Shown: piece by piece, positions 35,722 to 44,124 of the stretch
Position numbering within the stretch: position 1 is the stretch's first letter
How the letters are laid out: the number at the start of each line of letters is the position of its first letter
From: Bog-473 sp963711065
GTDB lineage: Bacteria > Actinomycetota > Acidimicrobiia > Acidimicrobiales > RAAP-2
DNA length: 64,000 nt
Direction: 5' to 3'
NCBI GenBank assembly: GCA_963711065.1
Contig: CAVQCO010000002.1
Coordinates: 186,001 to 250,000, forward strand
The notes under the pieces: generated by a model
Told to the model about the DNA's origin: nothing
Seen by the model: only the letters and a program-made list of their open reading frames with translations
The model's database searches: none
Translations under genes and position numbers: made by a program

Positions 35722-36972
35722 TCAGTCCGTCGCCGACGACGCTCTCGCGTCCAGGTAGGAGGTGAGTTCAAGAATGAGCTCCTCGGCGTCGGCCCGGGCC
35801 CCGTCGATGAAGCTCGACTTGCGCCGGCGCAGAAACGGCGCCCCGACCAAGAACATGCCAGGCGATTCGACGACGCCGCCATCATGACGGATCATCCCCT
35901 TCCCATCGAGGACCGAGATGTCGAGCCAGGAGTAGTCCGGCCGAAAGCCTGTCGCCCAGACAATGGTTTCGATCTCGCCGTTGTCAAGATCGAGACCGAG
36001 CGGCGGCGATTCGTCCACGACGGTTGGTGGGAACCGGTGAGGCGGTGGCACGGAGTCGTCAAGTCCGTTCGCGGTCGCCCACTCGTCGATGGTATCGAGG
36101 AGCCGCCCGAGCTTGAGGTCAGCGAGCTCGCACTTGTTTCGCAACGAGCCGGAGAACTGTGCCCGGCCTTCGTTGATCCCGGCGAGTCGTCCGACCAGCC
36201 TGACACCCGTGCACGACAGAGCATTGAGGTCGAACGTGGCGTGCTCGGGCGAGCCAGCGAGCTGCATGGATGGCACGCGCCGCGCCCGGACGATGTCGTC
36301 GACCTCGTCGTACCGTTCGTCGAGGACGCCGGCCGCCTCCATCCACCAGTGAATGTCTCGGCCTCGATACACGCGCGGCCCGCGCACGTGCTCGCCGACC
36401 GCGAGGGTGACCTGGCGGCCGGAGCGCTGGATCTCGAACGCGATCTGCACTCCAGTCGCCGACGCGCCGACGACGAGCACCCCCCCTTCGCCCAGCTGTT
36501 CGGGGTTCCGATACTCCAGCGGGGTCAAGGTCGTCACCGACGACGGCACCGCGCCCGAACATGGCGGCACACGCGGCACGTTGAAGGCTCCGGAGGCCAC
36601 GACGACCGTGTCGCACTGCCACTCGCCTTGGTTCGTGGTCACGCAGTACGCGCCATTGGCGCGGCGCACTGAGGAAACGGAGGTGCGGGACCGAACGGGA
36701 GCGGCAATCAGCGTCGCGTAGTCGGTGATGAATTCGACGACCTCCGGCATCGTCATGAAGCCGTCGGGGTCGCTGCCGTCGTAGGCGTACCCGGGAAGGC
36801 GGCATTGCCAGTTCGGCGTGAGCAATCGCAGCGAATCCCACCGTTCGGTCCTCCACGAGTTGGCGACCTCGTTTCGCTCGAGAACGATGTGATCGATCGA
36901 GCGCTGTGAGAGGCACTTGCTCATCGCCAAACCGCTGTGACCGGCCCCGATCACGACGCTCGTGGTGCGCAT
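35722..36972 (-). CDS. FAD/NAD(P)-dependent monooxygenase (FMO-like)
   Basis: Flavoprotein of 416 residues. GAGHSG (9-14) is the FAD site, the middle VLVVGASATGVQ the NADPH site and VWATGFRPDYSW the ATG-containing motif of flavin monooxygenases. The exact FMO fingerprint (FxGxxxHxxxY/F) is not obvious, so N-, S- or Baeyer-Villiger oxidation cannot be told apart. It is the last gene of the putative operon P450, methyltransferase fusion, OsmC, FMO: 31 bases separate it from OsmC. Likely oxidises a small organic compound together with the P450. Confidence 0.83.
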   Translation of the reverse strand: MRTTSVVIGAGHSGLAMSKCLSQRSIDHIVLERNEVANSWRTERWDSLRLLTPNWQCRLPGYAYDGSDPDGFMTMPEVVEFITDYATLIAAPVRSRTSVSSVRRANGAYCVTTNQGEWQCDTVVVASGAFNVPRVPPCSGAVPSSVTTLTPLEYRNPEQLGEGGVLVVGASATGVQIAFEIQRSGRQVTLAVGEHVRGPRVYRGRDIHWWMEAAGVLDERYDEVDDIVRARRVPSMQLAGSPEHATFDLNALSCTGVRLVGRLAGINEGRAQFSGSLRNKCELADLKLGRLLDTIDEWATANGLDDSVPPPHRFPPTVVDESPPLGLDLDNGEIETIVWATGFRPDYSWLDISVLDGKGMIRHDGGVVESPGMFLVGAPFLRRRKSSFIDGARADAEELILELTSYLDARASSATD

Positions 36973-37003
36973 GGCGCCGCCCTACTCCCGAGAGCGCGTT
37001 CGC

Positions 37004-37564
37004 TCAGCGAACCTGGACGCTGACGTTGGTTGGATTCGTGATGATGTCGTACACAGCCGATCGCTTCTGCGACTGCGCGACGAGTGCCTTGATGTCGTCG
37101 GGGGACGCGTCGGCGTCGATGTCGTAGGTCACCTTGATGTCGCTGAAGCCATTGCGCACGTCGCTGTCCATACCCAGGATGCCGCGGACGTCCATCCCAC
37201 CCTCGATCGTCGCCGAGACGCTGCGCAACTGGATCTCCCGGTTCTGTGCCACCGCGGCTACGCCGGCGGTCAGGCAGCTTGCGAGGGCCACGAGAACGTA
37301 TTCGACAGGAGTGGCGCCATTGTCCTCGGAGGCGAAGATCTGCGGGTGATCGGCGTCAAAGACGTACCGGGTCCGGTGGCTCTGTTCCTCGCCGAGACCG
37401 AAGAAGCCCTCGACCGTTGAGCGACTGTGGGTGCCGTTCTGCCACTCACTGGTCGCTCGCCATTGGAACTGCGCCGCCTCGGGCGCTTCGGTGAGCAACC
37501 CCCGAGCGCCCAAGAGGAACTCGACGTTGACGCCGTTGTTTACCGGGGTGTCCGTGGTGGTCAT
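37004..37564 (-). CDS. OsmC family protein
   Basis: OsmC/Ohr-like protein of 186 residues. VEYVLVALASCLTAGVAAVAQNREI carries Cys97, equal to the first peroxidatic Cys of the family, but the second Cys seems absent, as in many YhfA/OsmC-like members; this makes peroxide reduction by the standard mechanism doubtful. SRSTVEGFFGLGEE and FDADHPQIFASEDNGATP fit the family start. GAAGGAG stands before ATG. Its position within an oxidative operon suggests protection from, or handling of, reactive or electrophilic products. Confidence 0.87.
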   Translation of the reverse strand: MTTTDTPVNNGVNVEFLLGARGLLTEAPEAAQFQWRATSEWQNGTHSRSTVEGFFGLGEEQSHRTRYVFDADHPQIFASEDNGATPVEYVLVALASCLTAGVAAVAQNREIQLRSVSATIEGGMDVRGILGMDSDVRNGFSDIKVTYDIDADASPDDIKALVAQSQKRSAVYDIITNPTNVSVQVR

Positions 37565-37669
37565 CTGCTTGCTCCTTCCTCATATGCCCGCGGAGGACGT
37601 CCCCGCGGGGTTACAACACCTGCTCGGGAGGCTATGCGCATTCGCGGCCGTCGACCCCTCAGCGTCTCC

Positions 37670-39124
37670 CTACCCATGGTCTGTCCCCAGTGGGCGGCCG
37701 AAGTCGACCGCGGAGAGAACCTGCGCTGGCGTCGACGTGCCGAGGCGGGAGTCCGGCGCCGCCCCCAACGCGTCATTGACGGTCGAGAAGGCCAGGCGGA
37801 GCGCCACGAAGGTCGTGATGGCGAAGATCTGTGTCTCGCCGAAGCCGGCGTCGCGCAGAGCCTGGACATCTCCGGCCTCGATGGCGTTCGGGTCGGCGGC
37901 GACGGCTCGAGCCCAATGGGCCAGCGCCCGCTCTTGCGCATCGAGATCGTCGTCTGCACCCCGAATGACTGACGCCGCCATCTCGGGCCCCAACTCCGCC
38001 GCGAGCCTCTTGCCCCACGCCAGCGAGCAGTAGGAGTCCCCCAGGGTGGACGCAGCGACCGTCACGAGGACCGCCCGCTGACGGAGGGTGAGCGAGCCGG
38101 CCTGTGTCACTTGGCCCATGAGGTCGGACATGGCCTCGAGCGTCGCCGGCATGTACGCCCACAGTCGTGACACGTTCGTCACGTAGCCGACGCCTTCCAA
38201 ATCGTCGTCGAACAGACGTTGTCCCTCAGGCGTGGGACTCGGCGCTGCGAGGAAGCCCGCGCCTCCTTCGTCAGCTCGGAAGGTCGTCGTGCGCTCACCG
38301 GGAGGGACCCGTACGGCGGGCTTGCGGGCGATGTAGCCGACCACTGCAACGGGCGCTCGGAGGGGGAGCCCGGCGCGGACCTTTTCGCGTGCCAACTCGA
38401 CTGCTGCCTGCAGGAACCCCTCCTCGCCAACGGCCTCCATGGCCTCGAAAGCCGGACCGGTCGACGCCAGGGCTCGTGCATACAACTCTGGGTCGGCGAA
38501 CTCGAACACGAAGGGGATGTCGATGCGTTCGACATCGATGAAGCCGGCCTCCTGCAGCAACCGCTCGCCGGCGCCCGGCCGGCCGAGCGCCACCATGGCG
38601 GCTTGGTTCTCCACCTTGGGGGCCGCGGCGAGAGAGAACGGAGCGAGCGCCCACGCGCCCGGAGACACCTTGATGTGCCCCCATACCGTGAGCCCCACGC
38701 GGCCGCCGGGGACCAGGACGCGGTGCACCTCGCTCATCGCGCCCGGGGTCGTCCCCCAGATGCCCCGGAAGCTGGTCACGACGTCGAATGTGTTGTCCGC
38801 CCATGGCAGGGCATGCATATCCCCGACCCGCATGTCGGCGTCGGGGTTGCGGTCCCGGGCGATGGCGATCAGGCGCTCCGACGCGTCGATACCTGCGCAC
38901 CGGGCGCCGCGCACACCGGCGAGCTCGACCGCGAGGCCCGCCCCACAGGCGATGTCCAGCAGCGTGTCGTTCGCGCTCACGCCCAGCCGGTGGTGGAGAG
39001 CGACATACTCCCGGCAGTTGGCCGGTTCGCTCAGGGTGGAGAAGTCCACGGCCCGCCGGCCCCACCCCTCGTCGACCCCCTGCCAGCTCTCGTCGCGCTT
39101 CGAGGCCGCTGAACCCCCGGTCAC
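37670..39124 (-). CDS. SAM methyltransferase fused to carboxymuconolactone decarboxylase/AhpD-like domain
   Basis: Two-domain protein of 484 residues. Residues ~30-285 are a class I methyltransferase (LDIACGAGLAVELAG at 56-70, GIDASERLI, ALPWADNTFDVVTSFRGIW, VLVPGGRVGLTVWG). Residues ~320-470 are an all-helical AhpD/CMD-like domain: NVSRLWAYMPATLEAMSDLM, LTLRQRAVLVTVAASTLGDSYCSLAWGKRLAAE, and a helix before TFVALRLAFSTVNDALG. The usual CxxC or Cys-His pair is reduced to one Cys near residue 365. The GTG start overlaps the P450 stop by GTGA. Such a fusion is unusual; a two-step conversion of the same molecule is a guess. Confidence 0.85.
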   Translation of the reverse strand: MTGGSAASKRDESWQGVDEGWGRRAVDFSTLSEPANCREYVALHHRLGVSANDTLLDIACGAGLAVELAGVRGARCAGIDASERLIAIARDRNPDADMRVGDMHALPWADNTFDVVTSFRGIWGTTPGAMSEVHRVLVPGGRVGLTVWGHIKVSPGAWALAPFSLAAAPKVENQAAMVALGRPGAGERLLQEAGFIDVERIDIPFVFEFADPELYARALASTGPAFEAMEAVGEEGFLQAAVELAREKVRAGLPLRAPVAVVGYIARKPAVRVPPGERTTTFRADEGGAGFLAAPSPTPEGQRLFDDDLEGVGYVTNVSRLWAYMPATLEAMSDLMGQVTQAGSLTLRQRAVLVTVAASTLGDSYCSLAWGKRLAAELGPEMAASVIRGADDDLDAQERALAHWARAVAADPNAIEAGDVQALRDAGFGETQIFAITTFVALRLAFSTVNDALGAAPDSRLGTSTPAQVLSAVDFGRPLGTDHG

Positions 39125-40371
39125 GGTCGTGACCTCGGGACGGCCGGGCCGGGGATCACCGGCAACTCCGACAGCCCGCGTAGGACGAGGCCGTCGCCGT
39201 GACCCCAGTGCAAGTCTGCCGCCGGTACGGCGAGGGAGAGCTCCGGGAACCTGCGCAAGAGCGACTCCAGGGCGACCTGACCCTCCAGGCGTGCCAGCGG
39301 CGCGCCGAGGCAGTGATGGATGCCGTGCCCGAACGCGAGATGACGGGCCTCATCCCTGTCGAGGTCGAGCTCCTCGGCGCCGCCGTATCGGTCCGCGTCC
39401 CGGTTCGCCGCGGCCAGGCAGATGATGACCTGTTCACCGGCGGGGATCGTCACGCCGCCGAGAGTCAGCGGCGCGGCCGTGTAGCGGAAGGTCGAGTGAG
39501 GGACCGGTGCATCGTAGCGGAGGAACTCCTCTATGGCCTTGGGGATCTTCGCGGGGTCGGCGCGGAGCTGCACGAGCTGAGCAGGATTGCGCAACAGCGC
39601 GACGACGCTGTTGCCGATGAGGCTGGCTGTTGTGTCGTGACCGGCGACGATCAGCTGAAAGATCGTCGAGAGCAGCTCTTGGCTGTCGAGGCTCTCTTCT
39701 CCGTCGCGGGCGTCGATGAGACCGGAGACGAGATCGTCACCAGGGTCGGACTGCTTGGCCTCGACGAGTGCTCTCAACATGGCCACGACCGTGTCGGACG
39801 CCTCCTTGGCCGCTGCATACTCGGCGGGGGTGGTTGTCGGGACCAGTAGCTTGCTGAACCCCTCAGCGAGCGAGGCGCGTTCGCGGTCAGGAACCCCGAG
39901 CAGCTCGCAGATGACGGTGAAGGGGAGTGGGAAGGCGAACGCTCCGACCAGGTCGATCGGGCTGTCGGGTCCGTGCCGCGCGATGTCATCGAGGAGATCG
40001 TCCGTGATCGCCTGAATTCGGCCGCGCAGCGCGTCGACTCGCCGCACGGAGAAGGCGGCCGAGACGAGCCGCCGCAGCCGGGTGTGATCGGGTGGGTCGA
40101 CCGTCAACATGTGCCGGGCGAAGGCCGGTCCGGGTAGGCCTTCAGCCACGACGCCGGAGCCGGTTGCCAGGGCCGCGTGCATGTCCTTGGAGAGCCGCGA
40201 CTCGTTGAGGGCGGCACGGGCCTCCTCGTAGCCGACCACGAGCCAGGCGCCGTGCCCATCGGCCAACGTCACCGCGTGCACCGAGCCTAGGTCGCGGACC
40301 TGCGCGAACACCGGGAACGGGTTGTCGAGATCGTACGAACCCCATGCCGCCAATGATTCGGTGATCGTCAT
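39121..40371 (-). CDS. Cytochrome P450
   Basis: Bacterial class I P450 of 416 residues, soluble. AGHDTTAS in the I helix (about 243), EEFLRYD with the ExxR pair (about 283) and FGHGIHHCLGAPLARLEG with the haem Cys (about 354) are complete. It needs ferredoxin and reductase, which are not encoded nearby. GGGGAGGTGACAG precedes the ATG as a strong ribosome site. Its promoter is about 215 bases upstream, leaving a long leader. First gene of the four-gene operon and divergent from a TetR regulator. Substrate unknown. Confidence 0.93.
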   Translation of the reverse strand: MTITESLAAWGSYDLDNPFPVFAQVRDLGSVHAVTLADGHGAWLVVGYEEARAALNESRLSKDMHAALATGSGVVAEGLPGPAFARHMLTVDPPDHTRLRRLVSAAFSVRRVDALRGRIQAITDDLLDDIARHGPDSPIDLVGAFAFPLPFTVICELLGVPDRERASLAEGFSKLLVPTTTPAEYAAAKEASDTVVAMLRALVEAKQSDPGDDLVSGLIDARDGEESLDSQELLSTIFQLIVAGHDTTASLIGNSVVALLRNPAQLVQLRADPAKIPKAIEEFLRYDAPVPHSTFRYTAAPLTLGGVTIPAGEQVIICLAAANRDADRYGGAEELDLDRDEARHLAFGHGIHHCLGAPLARLEGQVALESLLRRFPELSLAVPAADLHWGHGDGLVLRGLSELPVIPGPAVPRSRP

Positions 40372-40586
40372 CTGTCACCTCCCCGTCGGGGAGCCCGGCT
40401 GTGACCGCCTCGCAAGGGCCGTTCCTCATCGCCGAACGGCCGTGGATCCCTCCAGTTGCCGCTGGCGTCCTGACGCTCGAAGCATCCCACGTTTTCAGTC
40501 CCTTTCGCTCTTCTGGGACTCTCTGGCCAGGTCGATGCGCCTGGCGTGGCACGGGGAAACGGGATTGAAGTCACTCGACTTGGACT

Positions 40587-40615
40587 AGTATCTAATACGA
40601 ATGACTAATCGTCAA
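40587..40615 (-). promoter_or_regulatory. Promoter of the P450 operon
   Basis: On the minus strand TTGACG (40615-40610), 17 bases, GATACT (40592-40587). The dyad GTAT-3-ATAC (40588-40598) covers the -10 and the repeat CTAAT occurs at 40592-40596 and 40605-40609. A TetR site is likely here. Confidence 0.5.
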
Positions 40616-40665
40616 GCGGATGTGGGGTCCACTCCGAGGTCATTAGCCCGGCAGGCCGTCTGCTG

Positions 40666-41292
40666 ATGACCAGAGCGATTGAGCAACGGAAGACCTCGGA
40701 CGCACGCCAACAGGCGACCGTCGCGCTCATGGATGCCGCCGAGGATCTCCTCTACGAGGTTGGCTACGCAGGCGTCACCACCAGGGCCGTGGCGGAAGCG
40801 GCGGGAGTCAATCACGGGTTGGTCCACTACTACTTCGGATCGATGGAGGAGTTGCTCACCCAGACCCTCGCCCGCTTCGTGGAGCAACTGGCGCAAGCCC
40901 TCGAAGGCCTCTATGCCGACCCGGGTCTGACCTTCGCCGAGAAGTGGCGACTCGGGTCCCGATTCTGGGTCGACGAGCCGACCTCACGCTTCCCCAAGAT
41001 CCTCCTCGAGCTCTTGGCGATGGGCTGGAACATGCCGGCTCTCCGGACGCGTCTGACCGAGGTCCACGCCCGGTTCCGAACCATCTTCGAACATCACTTC
41101 GGGCAGGCCCTTCGGGACTACGGGCTCGACGAATCCGGGTTCCCCCTCAAGGTCATCGTGGCCGCAGTGACGAGCTTTCAACTCGGCCTCATCGTCGAGG
41201 GTCTCTCGGGTGTCGAAGAAGGCCATGCGGAGCTGCTCGACTGGATCCAGCAGTGGATCGACGACCTTGAGGCCTCGAGCTCGTCGCGGTGA
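40666..41292 (+). CDS. TetR family transcriptional regulator
   Basis: Regulator of 208 residues. The N-terminal helix-turn-helix spans about 20-64: AAEDLLYEVGYAGVTTRAVAEAAGVNHGLVHYYFGSMEEL. The C-terminal domain has LGSRFWVDEPTSRFPKILLELLAMGWNMP, found in TetR proteins beside P450 or degradation genes. It is divergent from the P450 operon with a 294-base gap that holds the promoter of that operon close to this gene. Control of the operon, and of itself, is inferred. Confidence 0.9.
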   Translation: MTRAIEQRKTSDARQQATVALMDAAEDLLYEVGYAGVTTRAVAEAAGVNHGLVHYYFGSMEELLTQTLARFVEQLAQALEGLYADPGLTFAEKWRLGSRFWVDEPTSRFPKILLELLAMGWNMPALRTRLTEVHARFRTIFEHHFGQALRDYGLDESGFPLKVIVAAVTSFQLGLIVEGLSGVEEGHAELLDWIQQWIDDLEASSSSR

Positions 41293-41336
41293 TCCACTCT
41301 CGCGATCCGTGGACACGGGCCGGCGAACTACTCGGT

Positions 41337-41370
41337 AGCGCCAAGTGAATTGCCAAATTCGGATGGCCAT
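41337..41370 (+). repeat. Degenerate copy of the integration-associated repeat end
   Basis: TAGCGCC-AAGTG-AATTGCCAAATTCGGATGGCCA resembles the ends of the two long repeats at 57.7 and 62.7 kb (TAGCGCCCATTTGATTGCCAATTTGGATTGCCA). No tRNA fragment accompanies it. Confidence 0.4.
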
Positions 41371-41412
41371 TCCGCCCGTAGGCCTCGGTCGTTCTGGTAA
41401 CCCCTGATCAGG

Positions 41413-42486
41413 TCACCCGTGGGACGCGCCGGACGTCGATGGCGATTTGACTGACCAACACGATGACCGCCTCAGGGATTCCGCAATTGCGTGTCGGTAG
41501 ACGTCGACGTACTCATCGACCATGCGGTCACTGCTGAACCGTTGCACGGCCACGTCTCGAACCGTCCGCCGGTCGAGTTGACCGACCCGCGTGATTGCCC
41601 TGGCCGCGGAAGCGACGTCCGACACCAGGGAACCCGTCGTGCCGTCAATGATGATCTCCGGCATAGACCCGCGGTCGAAAGCAATCACAGGTGTGCCACA
41701 CGCCATGGCCTCCACGACCGATAGCCCGAATGGCTCGTCGAAATCGATCAAATGGAGGAGAGCCACGGCACCGCCCAAGAAGGATGAGCGCTCCTCGGCC
41801 CGGACGGGCCCGACGAACTGCACTCGGTCGCCATCAAGACGTGGCACAACGTCGCGCTCAAAATACACCTCATCCTGAACGATTCCGGCAATCCGAATTG
41901 GTAGCCCTGCCGCCTTGGCGGCATCGATCGCCGTGACCACTCCTTTGTCAGGGTGGATACGTCCGAAGAACGCCAGGTAGCAGCCGGGATCCGGAGCGAA
42001 GATGAAAGTATCGATGTCGATCCCGTGATGGATCGTGGTCACATAGTCGAGGGTTGGTTGCCGATCGGCGTCGCTGATCGCGACGTAGAACGTCTTGTCG
42101 TTGTACTTGGCGTACACCGGCACGATCTGCGGCGAAGAGAAGCCATGGATCGTCGTGACGACAGGAGTCGAGACCAACCCGGAATAGGTGAGCGGCAGGA
42201 AGTCGAAGCTGTTGTGGATGACGTCGAACTCGGATGCCCTCTCGAACACCTCCGAGATGTGCAGGCACTCGGCAACTTTCGGGTCGATGCCCGCGTCCTC
42301 CGACCACCCTCGGGGGGTCACGCTGCACAGACGGGCCGAGGTGACCGAATCGCCGGTCGCAAACAGCGTCACGTCGTGGCCTCGGGAAACCAGCCCTTCT
42401 GTCAAGAGCGAGGCAAAAAGTTCCCAGGGTCCGTAGTGGTGCGGCGGGGCACGCCACGCAATCGGGGCGAGTACCGCAATGCGCAC
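41413..42486 (-). CDS. Glycosyltransferase family 4
   Basis: Retaining glycosyltransferase (GT-B fold, GT4) of 357 residues. PPHHYGPWELFASLLTEGLVSRGHDVTLFATGDS is the typical N-terminal acceptor domain of this subgroup; IHHGIDIDTFIFAP, FFGRIHPDKGV and FDEPFGLSVVEAMACGTPVIAFDRGSMPEII (with the EX7E pair) define the donor site. The donor is probably GDP-mannose or UDP-glucose type, not determined. Final gene of the five-gene glycan operon; GTG start six bases beyond the small basic protein. Confidence 0.9.
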   Translation of the reverse strand: MRIAVLAPIAWRAPPHHYGPWELFASLLTEGLVSRGHDVTLFATGDSVTSARLCSVTPRGWSEDAGIDPKVAECLHISEVFERASEFDVIHNSFDFLPLTYSGLVSTPVVTTIHGFSSPQIVPVYAKYNDKTFYVAISDADRQPTLDYVTTIHHGIDIDTFIFAPDPGCYLAFFGRIHPDKGVVTAIDAAKAAGLPIRIAGIVQDEVYFERDVVPRLDGDRVQFVGPVRAEERSSFLGGAVALLHLIDFDEPFGLSVVEAMACGTPVIAFDRGSMPEIIIDGTTGSLVSDVASAARAITRVGQLDRRTVRDVAVQRFSSDRMVDEYVDVYRHAIAESLRRSSCWSVKSPSTSGASHG

Positions 42487-42492
42487 GCGTCC

Positions 42493-42624
42493 TCAGCGCC
42501 CAGAACCCAGGCGGTCAGCCTTCTTGTCCCGCTCGTCGCGCTTCACTTTCTTCGCTTCCCTCTTCTCCTTGAGGGACCTGCCAGGCTTCTTTCCGGAAGG
42601 CTTCTGAGGTGATCTGTCAGGCAC
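42493..42624 (-). CDS. 43-residue basic protein in glycan operon
   Basis: Very small gene: GTG, 43 codons and TGA. The product begins VPDRSPQKPSGKKPGRSLKE and continues with a Lys/Arg/Glu-rich helix (KREAKKVKRDERDKKAD), net strongly positive and without hydrophobic segments. GGAG stands seven bases before GTG. It fits precisely between the GH130 stop (12 bases) and the GT4 start (six bases), so it is translated from the same mRNA. I recall similar short Lys-rich proteins in actinobacteria without known role; an RNA- or nucleotide-binding function is only a guess. Confidence 0.72.
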   Translation of the reverse strand: MPDRSPQKPSGKKPGRSLKEKREAKKVKRDERDKKADRLGSGR

Positions 42625-42636
42625 GGTGTTCTCCGA

Positions 42637-44124
42637 TCAGTCGGGGATGGATCTGAGGGAAGCGAGGAGCTCGTCCAGAGGCACAGTCGCCACGCCGATG
42701 GCGGAGTCGCCGATGCCGTAGGGCATGACAAGGATACCGGCGTGGAGGAGGCTGCCGCAGGAGTAGACGACATTGGGCACGTAGCCGTCCTGCTCGTCAT
42801 GCGCTGGGCTGAGCAGCGGTTCGCGCAGACGGCCGATGATCCGACTGGGGTCTTCGAGGTCGAGCAAGATGGCCCCGATGTTGTAGGTACGCATCGGACC
42901 GACACCGTGGGTGAGCACCAGCCAGCCCGCGTCTGTCTCGATTGGCGACCCGCAGTTGCCGAGTTGCACGACCTCCCACGATGTTGCCGGCGCCTGGCAT
43001 GCCATTACGTCCTCCCAGCGGCGCGGGTTTTGCGAATAGGCGATGGTGTTCGACTCTCTGTCACTTCGAGACAGAGCGGCGAAGCGGCCACCGATCCGGC
43101 GAGGGAACAGAGCCAGGCCCTTGTTGGCCGCGGCGGCGCCCACCATCGGTGAGGAGGTGAAGTGCACGAAGTCGTTGGTCTCGAGCAATTGCTGACCGAT
43201 GTCGCTGCCGTTGTACGCGGTGTAGGAGGCGTAGAAGGTCACGGTGCCATCGTCTTCGACGAAACGTACGAACCGGGCGTCTTCCATTCCTTTGGATTCG
43301 GCACCCATCGCCGGCATGAGCATCTGCTCACCCAGCGGAGTGCCGTCCTCGAACCGGATGCTGTAGCTGCGCTCGGCGATCCTGCGCATGAGTCTGGCCG
43401 TCTTCTTCGCCTGTTTGCGGGTGGCAACGTGGGCCTCGAGGATGCTGAGCCTCTTCTCCATCTCGGCTTCGCTGAAACTCGGCCCGAGGTGACCCAGGAC
43501 GTATTCGGCATCATCGCCACCACCCCGCAGCCGACGCAGTTCCGCCTTGAACAATTCCGCTTCGTAGAGGACCTCGTCCCGCTGACCCCTTGTGGCGAAG
43601 GTGGGAGTCGGATCGACGTCCACATCTCCCAACCCGGTGATCGTCCCCGTCCGGAACCCGATAGAGGAGTTGTGGCCCTCGCCAATGGCCCGGACACTCA
43701 TGACGAACCGCAGACTCCCGGGGACGACCCCGGTCTGGTCTGGATGCATCACCATGCTCGGATTGCAAAGGGCAGCACCCTCAACGGCGTATTCACTCGT
43801 GAAGGTGGCGCCCAACAGCAGGCGGCGAGTGTGGGAAAGCAGGTGTCCCGGCTCGAGGCGATCGGAGAGCTCGTCGGCGTGCCGGAGGAATGTCTCGGTC
43901 AACCCGTGATGCCTGCCCTCGAACCGCGCGACGACATCGTCATAGCTTCGTTCCACTTCGTCGTCCGATAGCGCCAGGACTCGTTGCAAGACGGCAGAGG
44001 ACCGGGACTCCTGGTGGTCGAATCCCTCGTGCCCGGGAACGAACAGGCGAGTCACCACGCGCGACCTGTCAGCCGCAATGTGGACCGGGCTGCGACGGGC
44101 CAGACTTGGTGCGTGCACACTCAT
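42637..44124 (-). CDS. Glycoside hydrolase family 130 (mannoside phosphorylase-like)
   Basis: Protein of 495 residues. GH130 five-bladed propeller text includes NPSMVMHPDQTG, RAIGEGHNSSIGFRTGTI, SKGMEDARFVRFVED (likely catalytic Asp), FYASYTAYNGSDIG, NKGLALFPRRIGGRFAALSRSDRES and LTHGVGPMRTYNIGAILLDLEDPSRIIGRL. The family cleaves beta-mannosides by phosphorolysis or hydrolysis. About 110 helical residues precede the domain. ATG at 44124 overlaps the upstream stop by ATGA and is preferred to a longer frame. Sits among glycosyltransferases, implying turnover or trimming of a mannose-rich glycan made by the same operon. Confidence 0.88.
   Translation of the reverse strand: MSVHAPSLARRSPVHIAADRSRVVTRLFVPGHEGFDHQESRSSAVLQRVLALSDDEVERSYDDVVARFEGRHHGLTETFLRHADELSDRLEPGHLLSHTRRLLLGATFTSEYAVEGAALCNPSMVMHPDQTGVVPGSLRFVMSVRAIGEGHNSSIGFRTGTITGLGDVDVDPTPTFATRGQRDEVLYEAELFKAELRRLRGGGDDAEYVLGHLGPSFSEAEMEKRLSILEAHVATRKQAKKTARLMRRIAERSYSIRFEDGTPLGEQMLMPAMGAESKGMEDARFVRFVEDDGTVTFYASYTAYNGSDIGQQLLETNDFVHFTSSPMVGAAAANKGLALFPRRIGGRFAALSRSDRESNTIAYSQNPRRWEDVMACQAPATSWEVVQLGNCGSPIETDAGWLVLTHGVGPMRTYNIGAILLDLEDPSRIIGRLREPLLSPAHDEQDGYVPNVVYSCGSLLHAGILVMPYGIGDSAIGVATVPLDELLASLRSIPD

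Noticed and set aside
40368..40574. 68-codon frame in the long leader of the P450 operon
   Set aside because: Arg/Pro-rich without ribosome site; the leader is more likely untranslated.
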